Source: Lysinibacillus odysseyi 34hs-1 = NBRC 100172 (GTDB lineage: Bacteria; Bacillota; Bacilli; Bacillales_A; Planococcaceae). From it: DNA of 64,000 nucleotides. Location: NCBI RefSeq assembly GCF_001591965.1, contig NZ_BCVX01000013.1, positions 1 through 64,000 of the forward strand, written 5' to 3'. This document shows, piece after piece, positions 1-8,577 of this stretch. The notes below the pieces were generated by a model. It was not told the DNA's origin. It saw only the letters and a list, made by a program, of their open reading frames with translations, and searched no databases. The position numbers and the translations under genes are program-made. Each line of letters begins with the position of its first letter. The stretch's first letter is position 1.

Positions 1-3000
1 ATGGAAACTATTTCATCATTTAAAGCCTGCAATGCAGTTTTATATTCCTTTTGAGCCGCAATACGCTGATCATTGGAACCTTCAAACAACGATAAAGACT
101 GTTCCCATACCAAGACTTCATCCTTCATGGAAAGTTGGTCCAGTGACTTCTTATCGCTGATAAACGATTTAATGCTTCCTAACAAATCTTTATATTTATT
201 TTCGATTTCCTTCTTTTCATTTACTGCAAGTTTTGAACGGTCAGATGCAGCCTTTTCCTCCAGCTTCAAAATGCTCTCTGCTGCCTGGCTACGTAGTTTA
301 TAAATCTTCGCGATTTCGTCACTCGTTAAAGCACGTTTCTTACTAGCAGCTGTCTTCTGGATTTTGGCAATATCCTTGTTAGCCTTTTCGTTCGTGTTTT
401 TAATGGCCTTCGCTAGGTCCTGGTCAATTTTTACGGCTTGGTCCTTGTAAGACTTTTTCACTGCCAGAATGCCATCTGTAACACTTTGCATCACTTGCTG
501 ATTGAGCTGTTCGGTGGATTTGATACCATTAGCAAGACCAATACCAACCCATTCGCCCAGTTCCATCATGACACGTGATGGAGAGTGAATGCCTAATACT
601 TTTTTCGCCCAATCCGGGATACTCTGGGCTAACTCTTTCACTTTATCAACAACCGTATCTGCCATGGCCCCAATACCTTTAACAAGTCCGTTTATAATAT
701 CCTTACCGATTTGCATAAGGTTGATATTTTTAAGAAATGTTACGGCTTCGTTCCAAGTAGTAACAATTGCTTGTTTGGCATTCCCCATCAGCGTTTTCAC
801 GTTGGTGACAAAATTTTTAAAGAAATTGACGACCACCGAAAGAGTATTGCTTGTTAGATTCTTTATGCTGCCTCCCACACTTTTGAAAACGCCCAGGATG
901 TTATCCCACATGCCTTTCATAAGACTGAGACCAGTTTTAGCGAGATTTGTAAGCAATGTACGTATACCACCAAAGAACGAAAGAGATATCCACCCAATAA
1001 TTAATTGAATAGCGCCACTGAAGATATCTTTAATGCCTTCCCACATTTTGCCGAAGTCGCCGGTAAATAGACCACTGAATACTTTGACAGCACCCATAAT
1101 GATATCGAGTGCCCCTGTAATTACTTGCTTTATAGCCGTCCACGCAACTTCAACGATAAACTTAACCGCTGGCATGATAAACTCAATAACGGCCATAATG
1201 CCCTTAAAGATATTCTCGGCCGCCTGTAAAATTTGCGCGCCCTCTGCATCCCAGAATCCCTTAATCTGAGCTATTTTTTCATCAATAAAAGAAGCCACCG
1301 CTTCAAATACGGTGACCGCCACATTTTTTATCGCTTCAAATACGGTGGTTAAATTATTTCGGAAGGTTTCGCTATTCTTCCACAATGCGACAAACGCTGC
1401 TCCTAACCCGGCTATGGCCCCGACAGCAATTAGGATGGGCGCTCCTATTGATCCGAATGCTGCAGCTAACACCGGCCATGCAGATATCAATCCGGCTATG
1501 GCAGGCATCAGGACGGCAAAGGCCCCTGTTAAAATACCAATAGTTGCGACAATAGCTACAATGGCTGCGCCTAACGTTGCATTTTCGGAAACCCATTTCG
1601 CTACGGAAGTGACTATTTCCGCAATGGCAATTAAGAGAGGTGCTAATGCTGTTTGTAAATCCGCAAAAGCCTGTCTCAATTGGGATGCTGGATCGGTATT
1701 TATACCCTCCATCAGTTGATTAAACTTTTCCTGATTTTGTACCGTTTGATCTTGAGCTCCGGCAAGACCTTGGAAGACAGAAATCATATTTTGTCCTTGG
1801 TCTTCCCATTTCGTACCAAAGGCTGCGGTCGCAATTTCATTTTTCAAGGTAGCATCTTCTATGCCATCTAGCCATGTGACCATTTCAGCCATAGCTTTAG
1901 CGCCTTCTACACCTCCGCCCGCAACTGACTTACCCCATTCTTGAAATTTCTTTGATGAGACATCAGTTTGAGATAAAAGTTCTCCTAATGCTTTAGGAAC
2001 TTCGTTACCAAAGGCTTTCATTTGAAGATTAGCTTCTTTTACACCGTCATTTAAGTTATCAATATTCCATGTTTTTGTATCAATGCCGGCCTCGAAAATC
2101 GCTTGAATTTGAGCTGTATTGAATCCGATTTGCTTCATTTGCAAACCGTATTCTGCTGCTGTATCTATTTGTTCCGGTGGGAATCCTGCTTTTAAAATTG
2201 CGTTAGTTAATGCAAGCGCTTCTTGATTCGAAATTTCTAAAGCTGCAGCAAACTCGTTTACTTCCTGTACAAGCTCTACAAAATCAATCTGAGAATATGC
2301 TTTAGCGACTGCTCCAGCGCCTACAGCAATTGATACATTCATTTCATCAGATGCATCTTTATTTAGTGCCCATTGACGTCTTGTGCCTTCAAGCGCTGCT
2401 TCTTGGTCTTCGATGTATGCTGTAATGGTCTTTACTGTATCTCGAATAGTTGCTTTAGACTCTTCGGGAACTTCAAACGTGACATCGATTTTTGTTTTTA
2501 AACTTGCTACATCCAACGCCTGGTCAACAGCCCCTGCAATACCTCCGCCTGCAGCTAACCCACCTATAACCGTTCCTAATTGACTGCCCAAGCCTTCCAC
2601 AGATTGTTCGGCTTCGTTAGCCGATTGTCTAATTCGATCTATGTCCGCCTGGATTTGATCTAAATTGGCCCCATTATCGACGTTTCGCAGGGCCTCACGT
2701 AATTGATCAATATCCACCTCTGCACCGACTGCTCGCTGACCGATTTGACGTATGGCCTGCTCGATCTGCGCAGTAGACGCTCGGCCCTCCTGAATAGCTC
2801 GTACTAAATCATTACCTATTGCATCGGCGAATTGATCTACGCTGGTACCTGTTGCATCGAATAACGTCTGTAAATGGCGTGTAGAGGTTTGAACCTGTTG
2901 TTGTTCCTGCTGCATGGTATTTAATTGATTTTGATAGCCAACTAAAGATTGTTCAGTTTGTTCTATTTCACGTCGGAATGCTCGATACTGTTCTTCTCCT

Positions 3001-3839
3001 ATTTGCCCACTTCGGAATTGCGCTTCAACCTGCGATTGTCGCTGTTGTAGTTGCTGCAACTCTGTAGAAGTATCCTGAATAGAACGAGTTAACAAAGCTT
3101 GTTTTTGAGTAAGCAGTTCAACATTATTTGGGTTGAATTTTAAAAGCTTATCAATTTCTTTTAATTCGCTTTGTGTCGTTACAACCACAGTATTCATTTG
3201 CTGTAGCTCATTGCGAATCGCGTTAATGGAACCGCCGTTATTAATCTGGTTCAATACCCTGCGCATTTCATCAATATCTGTGCTAGCTCCAAGAGCTTGG
3301 CGCCCCATTAAACGTAAAGCACGTTCCATCTGGTCAGCGCTCGCTGTACCGTTCCGTATAGCCTGTGTAAGGCGTGTTCCTAACGTTCCTGCGAATTGTT
3401 CAACGTCTGTTCCAGTCGCATCAAAAAACGCCCCTAAAGAGCGTGTAGTTTCTGATAACCGTTGTTGTTCGGATTGCATGGAGTTCAATTGCCCTTGCAA
3501 GCTACGCATATTATTTTCGGTATTAACAAGCTCGCGTCTAAACGCCCTGTATTGTTCCTCGCCGATTTCACCGCGCCTAAACTGTGCTTCTACTTGCCCC
3601 TGTGCCTGCCGCAATACATGCAATTTGTCACTAGTTGCTTCAATTGATTGTGTTAAGAGCTGTTGTTTTTGTCTCACAAGCTCGACATTGCCGGGATCTA
3701 ATTTTAAACCGCGCTCTACTTCCTTTAATTCGGTTTGCAAGTCCTTACTCTGCTTATTAACGTCTTTCAAGGCGTTCTCGAGACCGGTTGTATCGCCACC
3801 GATTTCAATCGTTATGCCTCGGATGTTTCCGTTTGCCAT
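1..3839 (-). CDS. Phage tail tape measure protein (partial, C-terminus beyond the window)
   Basis: Open frame from an ATG at 3839 (preceded by GTGAGGAA) to base 1, so at least 1,279 codons are present and the stop lies off the left edge. The N-terminal ~400 residues are glutamine/glutamate-rich coiled coil built from two copies of a ~188-residue unit (see repeat). A long hydrophobic alanine/glycine/isoleucine stretch lies around nt 1370-1590, and a ring of Trp/Phe-rich helices follows. Near nt 560-640 is the IPDWAKKVLGIHSPSR type segment typical of tape measure C-terminal parts. Tape measure proteins set tail length and pass through the tail during DNA ejection. Its position directly after the frameshifted tail chaperone pair supports the call. 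One copy of the dispersed TGTGGAAGGC motif lies inside it at 2592-2601. Confidence 0.93.
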   Translation of the reverse strand, partial: MANGNIRGITIEIGGDTTGLENALKDVNKQSKDLQTELKEVERGLKLDPGNVELVRQKQQLLTQSIEATSDKLHVLRQAQGQVEAQFRRGEIGEEQYRAFRRELVNTENNMRSLQGQLNSMQSEQQRLSETTRSLGAFFDATGTDVEQFAGTLGTRLTQAIRNGTASADQMERALRLMGRQALGASTDIDEMRRVLNQINNGGSINAIRNELQQMNTVVVTTQSELKEIDKLLKFNPNNVELLTQKQALLTRSIQDTSTELQQLQQRQSQVEAQFRSGQIGEEQYRAFRREIEQTEQSLVGYQNQLNTMQQEQQQVQTSTRHLQTLFDATGTSVDQFADAIGNDLVRAIQEGRASTAQIEQAIRQIGQRAVGAEVDIDQLREALRNVDNGANLDQIQADIDRIRQSANEAEQSVEGLGSQLGTVIGGLAAGGGIAGAVDQALDVASLKTKIDVTFEVPEESKATIRDTVKTITAYIEDQEAALEGTRRQWALNKDASDEMNVSIAVGAGAVAKAYSQIDFVELVQEVNEFAAALEISNQEALALTNAILKAGFPPEQIDTAAEYGLQMKQIGFNTAQIQAIFEAGIDTKTWNIDNLNDGVKEANLQMKAFGNEVPKALGELLSQTDVSSKKFQEWGKSVAGGGVEGAKAMAEMVTWLDGIEDATLKNEIATAAFGTKWEDQGQNMISVFQGLAGAQDQTVQNQEKFNQLMEGINTDPASQLRQAFADLQTALAPLLIAIAEIVTSVAKWVSENATLGAAIVAIVATIGILTGAFAVLMPAIAGLISAWPVLAAAFGSIGAPILIAVGAIAGLGAAFVALWKNSETFRNNLTTVFEAIKNVAVTVFEAVASFIDEKIAQIKGFWDAEGAQILQAAENIFKGIMAVIEFIMPAVKFIVEVAWTAIKQVITGALDIIMGAVKVFSGLFTGDFGKMWEGIKDIFSGAIQLIIGWISLSFFGGIRTLLTNLAKTGLSLMKGMWDNILGVFKSVGGSIKNLTSNTLSVVVNFFKNFVTNVKTLMGNAKQAIVTTWNEAVTFLKNINLMQIGKDIINGLVKGIGAMADTVVDKVKELAQSIPDWAKKVLGIHSPSRVMMELGEWVGIGLANGIKSTEQLNQQVMQSVTDGILAVKKSYKDQAVKIDQDLAKAIKNTNEKANKDIAKIQKTAASKKRALTSDEIAKIYKLRSQAAESILKLEEKAASDRSKLAVNEKKEIENKYKDLLGSIKSFISDKKSLDQLSMKDEVLVWEQSLSLFEGSNDQRIAAQKEYKTALQALNDEIVS
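2640..3770 (-). repeat. In-frame tandem duplication inside the tape measure gene
   Basis: Two diverged copies of a ~564-bp (188-codon) unit lie head to tail, roughly 3770-3206 and 3206-2642. Matching blocks are offset by 564 bp: for example the segments beginning at 3685 and 3121, and the FDATGT(S/D)V(E/D)QFA segments near 3430 and 2866. Both copies keep the GQIGEEQYRAFRRE-like block. The unit is predicted coiled coil. Confidence 0.85.
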
Positions 3840-3861
3840 TTCCTCACCACACTTTTACATA

Positions 3862-3893
3862 AAATAAAAAGCCCGCAAATAAATGCGAGCTTT
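3862..3893 (-). terminator. Rho-independent terminator between tail chaperone and tape measure
   Basis: On the minus strand the sequence AAAGCTCGCA, loop TTTATT, TGCGGGCTTTTT forms a short GC stem followed by a T-run. It begins right at the stop of the frameshift extension and ends ~20 nt before the tape measure RBS. It would reduce, not block, tape measure transcription. Confidence 0.6.
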
Positions 3894-4109
3894 AGAAGCT
3901 GTCGAAATCGGCTTGAGAAGCCTTCCGAACAGCCTTTTTCTTTTTATTTGGATTCTTCATTTCGAAATATTCATCGATATAATCCAATGCCATACCGAAC
4001 GTCATATTATCTAAATCTGTATGATCTAACCCGCACTCTTTACAGAGGACTAAAAAAGTTTCTGTAGAAATTCCTTCACTCTGCGTGGAGGAGGCCTCTA
4101 CTTTTTTTT
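3892..4109 (-). CDS. Tail assembly chaperone, frameshift extension (gpT-like)
   Basis: This frame has no convincing start of its own. It is entered by a -1 slip on the A8 run at 4102-4109 (minus strand reads TCT AAAAAAAA G TAG). After the slip translation continues as KKVEASSTQSEG and then ~60 residues ending KASQADFDSF, with the stop at 3892. Siphophages commonly make a short chaperone (gpG) and a frameshifted fusion (gpGT) immediately upstream of the tape measure gene; the fusion binds tape measure and major tail protein during tail assembly. Gene order, slippery run and length all fit. The slip itself is inferred, not shown. Confidence 0.7.
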
Positions 4110-4451
4110 AGAGCCGATTGTTTTTATCAATAACTCTTGTAAAGGTTCGATGACATCTAAAATAGGAAACTCATCGAAAGAATCCAGCCAAGTGAAAGGT
4201 TCAGGGATTGCCGGATTAGCTGTTTTAGCGTATACCCAGGCGACATCGTAAAACATATTGAAATCAATATGATCACGCATCCATTCAATGGCCTGTTCCT
4301 CTGTCATGTTATCGAAATCAATATTCGCTACGCCCATTTTCATAATGTCTTTTAATAAATCACGTTGAAATTGCGCCATATAACGCTTTACAGCCGCTCC
4401 CGTTGATTTGAACGGAATTTCTTTACCATCTATCGTTAATGTAATTTCCAT
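4098..4451 (-). CDS. Tail assembly chaperone, short form (gpG-like)
   Basis: 117 residues, start ATG 4451 with RBS GGAGGG supplied by a copy of the dispersed motif (4458-4467). The protein begins with an EITLTIDGKEI beta strand and is otherwise helical and acidic, as in the short tail chaperones of Firmicutes siphophages. It ends in GSKKK at an A8 run that is the probable -1 slip site for the longer gpGT-like product. It follows the major tail protein gene and precedes the tape measure gene, the usual place for this family. The role is assigned by position, size and frameshift signal rather than by strong sequence motifs. Confidence 0.75.
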   Translation of the reverse strand: MEITLTIDGKEIPFKSTGAAVKRYMAQFQRDLLKDIMKMGVANIDFDNMTEEQAIEWMRDHIDFNMFYDVAWVYAKTANPAIPEPFTWLDSFDEFPILDVIEPLQELLIKTIGSKKK

Positions 4452-4474
4452 TTACTTGCCCTCCACAGATTTGA

Positions 4475-5047
4475 TTAAGGTACCGGTGTTACTTCCGGGA
4501 CCAATACTGATGAATACCATGCATTGTAAACAGCTGGAGCTGTCTCAACAGTAGTGGAGCGTTTTACAATACCCTCTGCTGTCGGTGCTGCAACGAATGA
4601 TAATTCTTGTGTACCTGGTTCCGTCGTATCCGTTTTCGTTTCACCGGACATGCCAGGGCGTGAAACTGTTACGTTGTATAGAGCATGACGAGTAGCTTTC
4701 ACATCGCCATCAAACTCGAACAACAAAGCAATACGCTTCGGTTTGGCATTAGAAGTTTCTGTTAGGATGCCATCCTCACTTAACTCATCACCTAATACAT
4801 CCACACGGAATGATTGAATCAAATTAGCGACTGTCAGTGTGCCTTCGTAGCCGCTATTTGTGGAAGTCGTGTAGTACACGCGATCATCGGCATAGAAGTC
4901 TGATTGCTCACCTCGTGGATCTAGTGTGATTGCTGTAGCACCCGGGAAGTGAATCGGCGTTCCATAAGTCAATGTCCCGTCTGCTCCCTCAGTGACAACT
5001 GCATAGTAAACATTCTTAATACCAAATTGCACTTTGTTTTCTGCCAT
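4475..5047 (-). CDS. Major tail protein (phi13 family)
   Basis: 190 residues with RBS TTAGGAGG. The N-terminus (KVQFGIKNVYYAVVTE) and the following PGATAITLDPRGEQSDFYADD segment match the phi13-type major tail protein family, the tube subunit of non-contractile tails. The C-terminus is variable and proline-rich. Neighbours (tail terminator upstream, chaperones and tape measure downstream) are consistent. Confidence 0.88.
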   Translation of the reverse strand: MAENKVQFGIKNVYYAVVTEGADGTLTYGTPIHFPGATAITLDPRGEQSDFYADDRVYYTTSTNSGYEGTLTVANLIQSFRVDVLGDELSEDGILTETSNAKPKRIALLFEFDGDVKATRHALYNVTVSRPGMSGETKTDTTEPGTQELSFVAAPTAEGIVKRSTTVETAPAVYNAWYSSVLVPEVTPVP

Positions 5048-5060
5048 AATATATAGCCTC

Positions 5061-5381
5061 CTAATTGATTAATTTTGTTGAAAATGTGCATTTAAAAACT
5101 CCCTCGTCTTCGATGAAAATTTCATCGTAGCTCCAAGGGAGTTCGTTTTCTTTTAACATATCTTTGATTTTCTTCTCAGCCTCTAAATTTTTTGTGGTCG
5201 TGTACAGCTCGATATCTACATAAGTCGATTCTGTTAGAACCGTATTGTCTGCTGCAAAGGTATCGCTACTCACGACTAGATAACAAATGAAAGGCAATGG
5301 CTGGGCGCTCTTAAAATGGGAATATGCCGTAGGATAGATGGTGTTCAACTTCTGCGCCAACTGTGGTAGTGTCAGCTTCAT
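5061..5381 (-). CDS. Tail terminator-like / head-tail joining protein
   Basis: 106 residues. Its ATG overlaps the stop of the upstream gp10-like gene in an ATGA junction, indicating translational coupling. The sequence (PTAYSHFKSAQPLPFICYLV, then alternating strand and helix) resembles the small tail terminator/completion proteins encoded between HK97 gp10-like and major tail protein genes. Assignment rests on position and general similarity; catalytic motifs are not expected. Confidence 0.6.
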   Translation of the reverse strand: MKLTLPQLAQKLNTIYPTAYSHFKSAQPLPFICYLVVSSDTFAADNTVLTESTYVDIELYTTTKNLEAEKKIKDMLKENELPWSYDEIFIEDEGVFKCTFSTKLIN

Positions 5382-5740
5382 TGCCGCGCCGCCTCCTCTA
5401 CCTTACGGGTAAATTCTTCAACCATTTCCTCCTCGACAGGCTTCATGTGAACTATTGGATCAACACGACCGCCGTTAACCTTGGCATGACCCTTCTCAAG
5501 CAAATGAGTAAGTTGATAAATCTTGTTGTAAGTAACCCATTTCGTACCAACTTTTTTCATCCGCCAACCTTTAGAGTACGTACCGCCTTTAACTTTTCGT
5601 TTCGGACTAGTCTGTTTTAATTTTTGTACACCCTGCTCAGATACTTCCTCGCCAGCTTCATCAACCTTTTCTTTCACTACATTTGCATAACGTTGCAATT
5701 GACGTGTGATTTCAGATGCCAGGTTATTGATATTTGTCAT
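5378..5740 (-). CDS. HK97 gp10-like tail component
   Basis: 120 residues; contains SPKRKVKGGTYSKGWRMK and the GHAKVNGGRVDPIVHMKP segment typical of the HK97 gp10 (tail completion / head-tail joining) family. It starts directly after the stop of the head closure gene (TAG ATG) and overlaps the next gene by 4 nt, so it is part of a tightly coupled structural operon. Confidence 0.8.
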   Translation of the reverse strand: MTNINNLASEITRQLQRYANVVKEKVDEAGEEVSEQGVQKLKQTSPKRKVKGGTYSKGWRMKKVGTKWVTYNKIYQLTHLLEKGHAKVNGGRVDPIVHMKPVEEEMVEEFTRKVEEAARQ

Positions 5741-6106
5741 CTACCCACGCCCTTCCGCTACAATCGTGACCGTTTGATTTATGAAATCATCATTCATCGC
5801 ACTCTGTACGTCGTAGGTAATTCCATTGTGGACGACCTCGAATGTCGTTTTCTCTGCTGCAATAAATTCATCGAGAGACTTTGCATATCGGACTACAAAT
5901 CGGACTGTGTTTTCCGTTTGCTCTTTGGCCGCTGCGATAAATTCGCTGCCCTTCAGCGTCTTGGTCATAGCCCAGTAGTATCCGTAATCTTCAAAGACCT
6001 CAATTTCCTGCAGCAACTCATCGACAGTCGTTGTACGCTTGCGAATTAATATGCGATGACGGTACAAGCCACTATGATTGTTTTCATTGTATTTAAATTG
6101 CTTCAT
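5741..6106 (-). CDS. Phage head-tail adaptor / head closure protein
   Basis: About 121 residues from ATG 6106. This start is chosen over an upstream one at 6142 because GGAGGG (from a motif copy at 6114-6123) lies 8 nt before it. The protein contains YRHRILIRKRTTTVD and GYYWAMTKTLKGSEFIAAAKEQ, the pattern of the SPP1 gp16-like head-tail adaptor family. The start lies inside the 3' end of the upstream connector gene. It sits in the normal head-completion slot between the gp6-like connector and gp10-like gene. Confidence 0.75.
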   Translation of the reverse strand: MKQFKYNENNHSGLYRHRILIRKRTTTVDELLQEIEVFEDYGYYWAMTKTLKGSEFIAAAKEQTENTVRFVVRYAKSLDEFIAAEKTTFEVVHNGITYDVQSAMNDDFINQTVTIVAEGRG

Positions 6107-6407
6107 TGCCTTCGCCCTCCACAGATGAGGAAGAGGATTCAAGCGCCTTGGCGATGCTCAAATTATTGATTTGAGTTAAAAAATTCTCATGGAAGTATTC
6201 AAGCGCATCATTGTAAACATACCGAGAACGCTCGAAAACAAGCTCTTTAAAACGTCCGCTAGTGTTTATATCATAATCACCGCAAACGTCCTGTAAGTCC
6301 TCTAAAGAGGCTTTTAAGATGCGTCTTAAATTGTCATCCTCATCATCACCAAGCCTCATCCGCAACTTAAATTCCTCGATAAGTTCCTGTGTAATTACTT
6401 CAGCCAT
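6093..6407 (-). CDS. Head-tail connector protein (gp6/gp15-like)
   Basis: 104 residues, RBS AAGGAGTGATCT. Mostly helical, with ITQELIEEFKLRMRLGDDEDDNLRRIL, as in the small DNA-packaging/connector proteins that follow the capsid gene in HK97-like phages. The low-complexity C-terminal tail SSSSSVEGEGNEAI overlaps the next gene and encodes the dispersed motif, which there also serves as the RBS for the head closure gene. Confidence 0.72.
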   Translation of the reverse strand: MAEVITQELIEEFKLRMRLGDDEDDNLRRILKASLEDLQDVCGDYDINTSGRFKELVFERSRYVYNDALEYFHENFLTQINNLSIAKALESSSSSVEGEGNEAI

Positions 6408-6412
6408 TTAGA

Positions 6413-6601
6413 TCACTCCTTGTCTTTAGGAGCTACTTCCTCAATAAAAATTTGCTCATACTTGTTTTTCTTCGTCGACAATTCTTCCAGTCGCGCTTTA
6501 GTCGCTTTCTTGCCCTCCGCAGGATAAATATCACCGACCTCGTACACATGACCATCATGCTTTGTTTCCTTGAATCGTCTCACTACTTTGTATTCAGGCA
6601 T
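6413..6601 (-). CDS. Small structural-operon protein of unknown function
   Basis: 62 residues, strong RBS AGGAGGGATATAA. Begins PEYKVVRRFKETKHDGHVYEVGDIYP, a compact strand-rich fold, followed by a lysine-rich helix. Small proteins of this kind often sit between the capsid and connector genes of Firmicutes siphophages; the function is unknown. Confidence 0.6.
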   Translation of the reverse strand: MPEYKVVRRFKETKHDGHVYEVGDIYPAEGKKATKARLEELSTKKNKYEQIFIEEVAPKDKE

Positions 6602-6638
6602 TTATATCCCTCCTATAAATAATTGAAGACCCCTTAAA

Positions 6639-7799
6639 TTAAGGAGTCTCTACTACCGGTGCTGCGTTAAAATCAATATTCAAGTCATAAACCAAAGCAG
6701 CTTTATTATCGCGTGGTTCCCCGTTTGCGAATTGTTTAAGTGTGTAAAGTGTTGCATCTTCAATTGCTAGCGTTTGATCAAACTTCTTAATCTTCACACC
6801 ACCAGCTAAACGAGCAGCATAGCGACCTTTAACAAAGAATAAAGCTTTATTTGATGGGATTTGATCAGATTCTACAACTTGAATGTTGTAAGGTAATGCT
6901 GTTACCCATGCGCCGTTAGCTGTTTGAATTGTATTACGGAATTGTACAGCTAAAGCGTCAGTTGGATTTACAACCATTACAACTTTTCCTGCCACTTTAA
7001 CTTTCTTTCCTTTTGAATCAGTAGATAATGCAGAAACGACATTATATAATTCGCCTGCTACTACTTCCCCGCGCTCTGAAGGAGCGAATGTTAATGTGCC
7101 AGAAGATACTTTGTCAGTAACGGCACCCTCTGCACTAACATCTTTCATAAGTCCGATTGGCTCTTTCTGAGTTGCTCCGCGACCATTTACAAAGCCATAC
7201 TCTAAACCAGTTGAATATGACTCTACCAAAAGAGTACGAACGTATTGTTCAATCCATACTGGACCAAGTTCAAGCATGTCATTTGGAATAGCAGCAAACG
7301 CCGTCAATTTAAGTTGACCAACCTCTTTATCACTGAAAGCTGTAGATACTTGACCAGCGATACCCTCGAATAGATTACCCCATGCAAAAGCTTTTGTCGG
7401 GTCAGAATCAATATAACGAGTAACCGCCCCCAAGTCTTGAAGACCAATTGCAGCAAGTAATGGATGTTCGTTTTCCAGATCTTCAAACACACGATTAACA
7501 GTTGTTTTAGGCAGGATAGTATCATCTGAAAAACCACCGCTAGTTACAACGGCATTGAAGAATTTCATTTCCTCTGAAGTTAGAACGTTTTGTCCGCGTT
7601 GTTGCAAAACTGAACGGTCTAACATTTCATTATTTACTTGTGCTGCAACCGCATTTGTAACCTCTGTTTGTAGTACATCGAAATAATTTTCGAATGCTTG
7701 CGTTTGTTCTTCTTGAGTAGCAGCTTCATTTGCCAATACTGACGTTAATTTTGCTTTCGCATTTTGGAAAGCTTCTGATTTGTTAAATTTAATGACCAT
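6639..7799 (-). CDS. Major capsid protein (HK97 fold)
   Basis: 386 residues, RBS CGGAGGAATATAAAA. The N-terminal ~100 residues form a charged helical region of the scaffold/delta type. The main domain contains TTVNRVFEDLENEHPLLAAIG and FAAIPNDMLELGPVWIEQYVRTLL, characteristic of HK97-family capsid proteins of Gram-positive phages. It directly follows the ClpP-like prohead protease gene, which would remove the delta region during maturation. Confidence 0.92.
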   Translation of the reverse strand: MVIKFNKSEAFQNAKAKLTSVLANEAATQEEQTQAFENYFDVLQTEVTNAVAAQVNNEMLDRSVLQQRGQNVLTSEEMKFFNAVVTSGGFSDDTILPKTTVNRVFEDLENEHPLLAAIGLQDLGAVTRYIDSDPTKAFAWGNLFEGIAGQVSTAFSDKEVGQLKLTAFAAIPNDMLELGPVWIEQYVRTLLVESYSTGLEYGFVNGRGATQKEPIGLMKDVSAEGAVTDKVSSGTLTFAPSERGEVVAGELYNVVSALSTDSKGKKVKVAGKVVMVVNPTDALAVQFRNTIQTANGAWVTALPYNIQVVESDQIPSNKALFFVKGRYAARLAGGVKIKKFDQTLAIEDATLYTLKQFANGEPRDNKAALVYDLNIDFNAAPVVETP

Positions 7800-7818
7800 T
7801 TTTATATTCCTCCGATTT

Positions 7819-8577
7819 TTAGATATTTAAAAAAGCCTTGCGAACATCGTTATTTTTAACAGATGCTACAGGCTTTTCTGGTTCCTTGTTTTTCAATTGA
7901 TCTAACTCAGTTTGCATTGCTTGCATTTTTGCATTTAAATTTGTGATTTCTTCATTGTCCTCCACAGTTGATGAAGCAGAGGATGTGGCAAAGCCAATTT
8001 CAATGGCTTTTTGAGCACCAAACCAAGTTTCAGCATCAACCATATTACGAATTTCTTCTCGACTAATATTCGCTTTTGTCATGTAAATGTCTATGATACC
8101 TTCTTCGAGTTCATCTAAAACATCAGCTTCTTTACGCATTTCCGTTTTAGTTCCCCAAACAAGTGAACTCGCTTCATGAATCATAACCATAGCACCTAAA
8201 CCTATGTTTACTTCATCGCCTGCCATCATTAATACAGAAGCAGCTGAACAAGCCCAGCCATCAACATTGATTATGACTTTACCATTATGCTTTTTCAATC
8301 GATTGTAAATTGCAATTCCATCGAACGCATCGCCACCTGGGGAGTTAAGATTAATTACGATATCACCACTAATAGATTTTAAAGCATTGTCAATGTCTGA
8401 AGCCGAAACCGAATCTTCCCACCATGAATCACCGATGATACCGTAAATCGTAATTTCAGTAGCATTCGTTGCTTCGTTGTGGAAGGTCTCAAATTTACGT
8501 TCTACTTTTTGTAATTGTTCAATGTAGGACTGGTTTTTAAATGTTTTAAAATAATCTTGTTTTGTAAACTTACGCAT
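7819..8577 (-). CDS. ClpP-like prohead protease
   Basis: 252 residues; the start shares a base with the portal stop (TAATG). Shows the ClpP/S14 pattern: LNSPGGDAFDGIAIYN near 77-92, catalytic Ser111 in GWACSAASVLMMAG and His134 in VMIHEAS. The C-terminal part beyond ~residue 195 is a linker and coiled coil (NLNAKMQAMQTELDQLKN). The linker SSASSTVEDNEE contains a motif copy (7957-7966). Such proteases process capsid and scaffold after prohead assembly; the position between portal and capsid fits. Confidence 0.92.
   Translation of the reverse strand: MRKFTKQDYFKTFKNQSYIEQLQKVERKFETFHNEATNATEITIYGIIGDSWWEDSVSASDIDNALKSISGDIVINLNSPGGDAFDGIAIYNRLKKHNGKVIINVDGWACSAASVLMMAGDEVNIGLGAMVMIHEASSLVWGTKTEMRKEADVLDELEEGIIDIYMTKANISREEIRNMVDAETWFGAQKAIEIGFATSSASSTVEDNEEITNLNAKMQAMQTELDQLKNKEPEKPVASVKNNDVRKAFLNI

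Noticed and set aside
1372-1596. Minus-strand open frame inside the tape measure region
   Set aside because: Overlaps the long tape measure frame in another phase and lacks a credible RBS.
589-1719. Plus-strand open frames opposite the tape measure gene
   Set aside because: Antisense shadows with unlikely composition (Ile/Thr/Ala repeats), no RBS and no neighbours on that strand.
3133-3867. 244-codon plus-strand open frame
   Set aside because: Antisense to the repeated N-terminal part of the tape measure gene; Cys/Ser/Leu-rich shadow.
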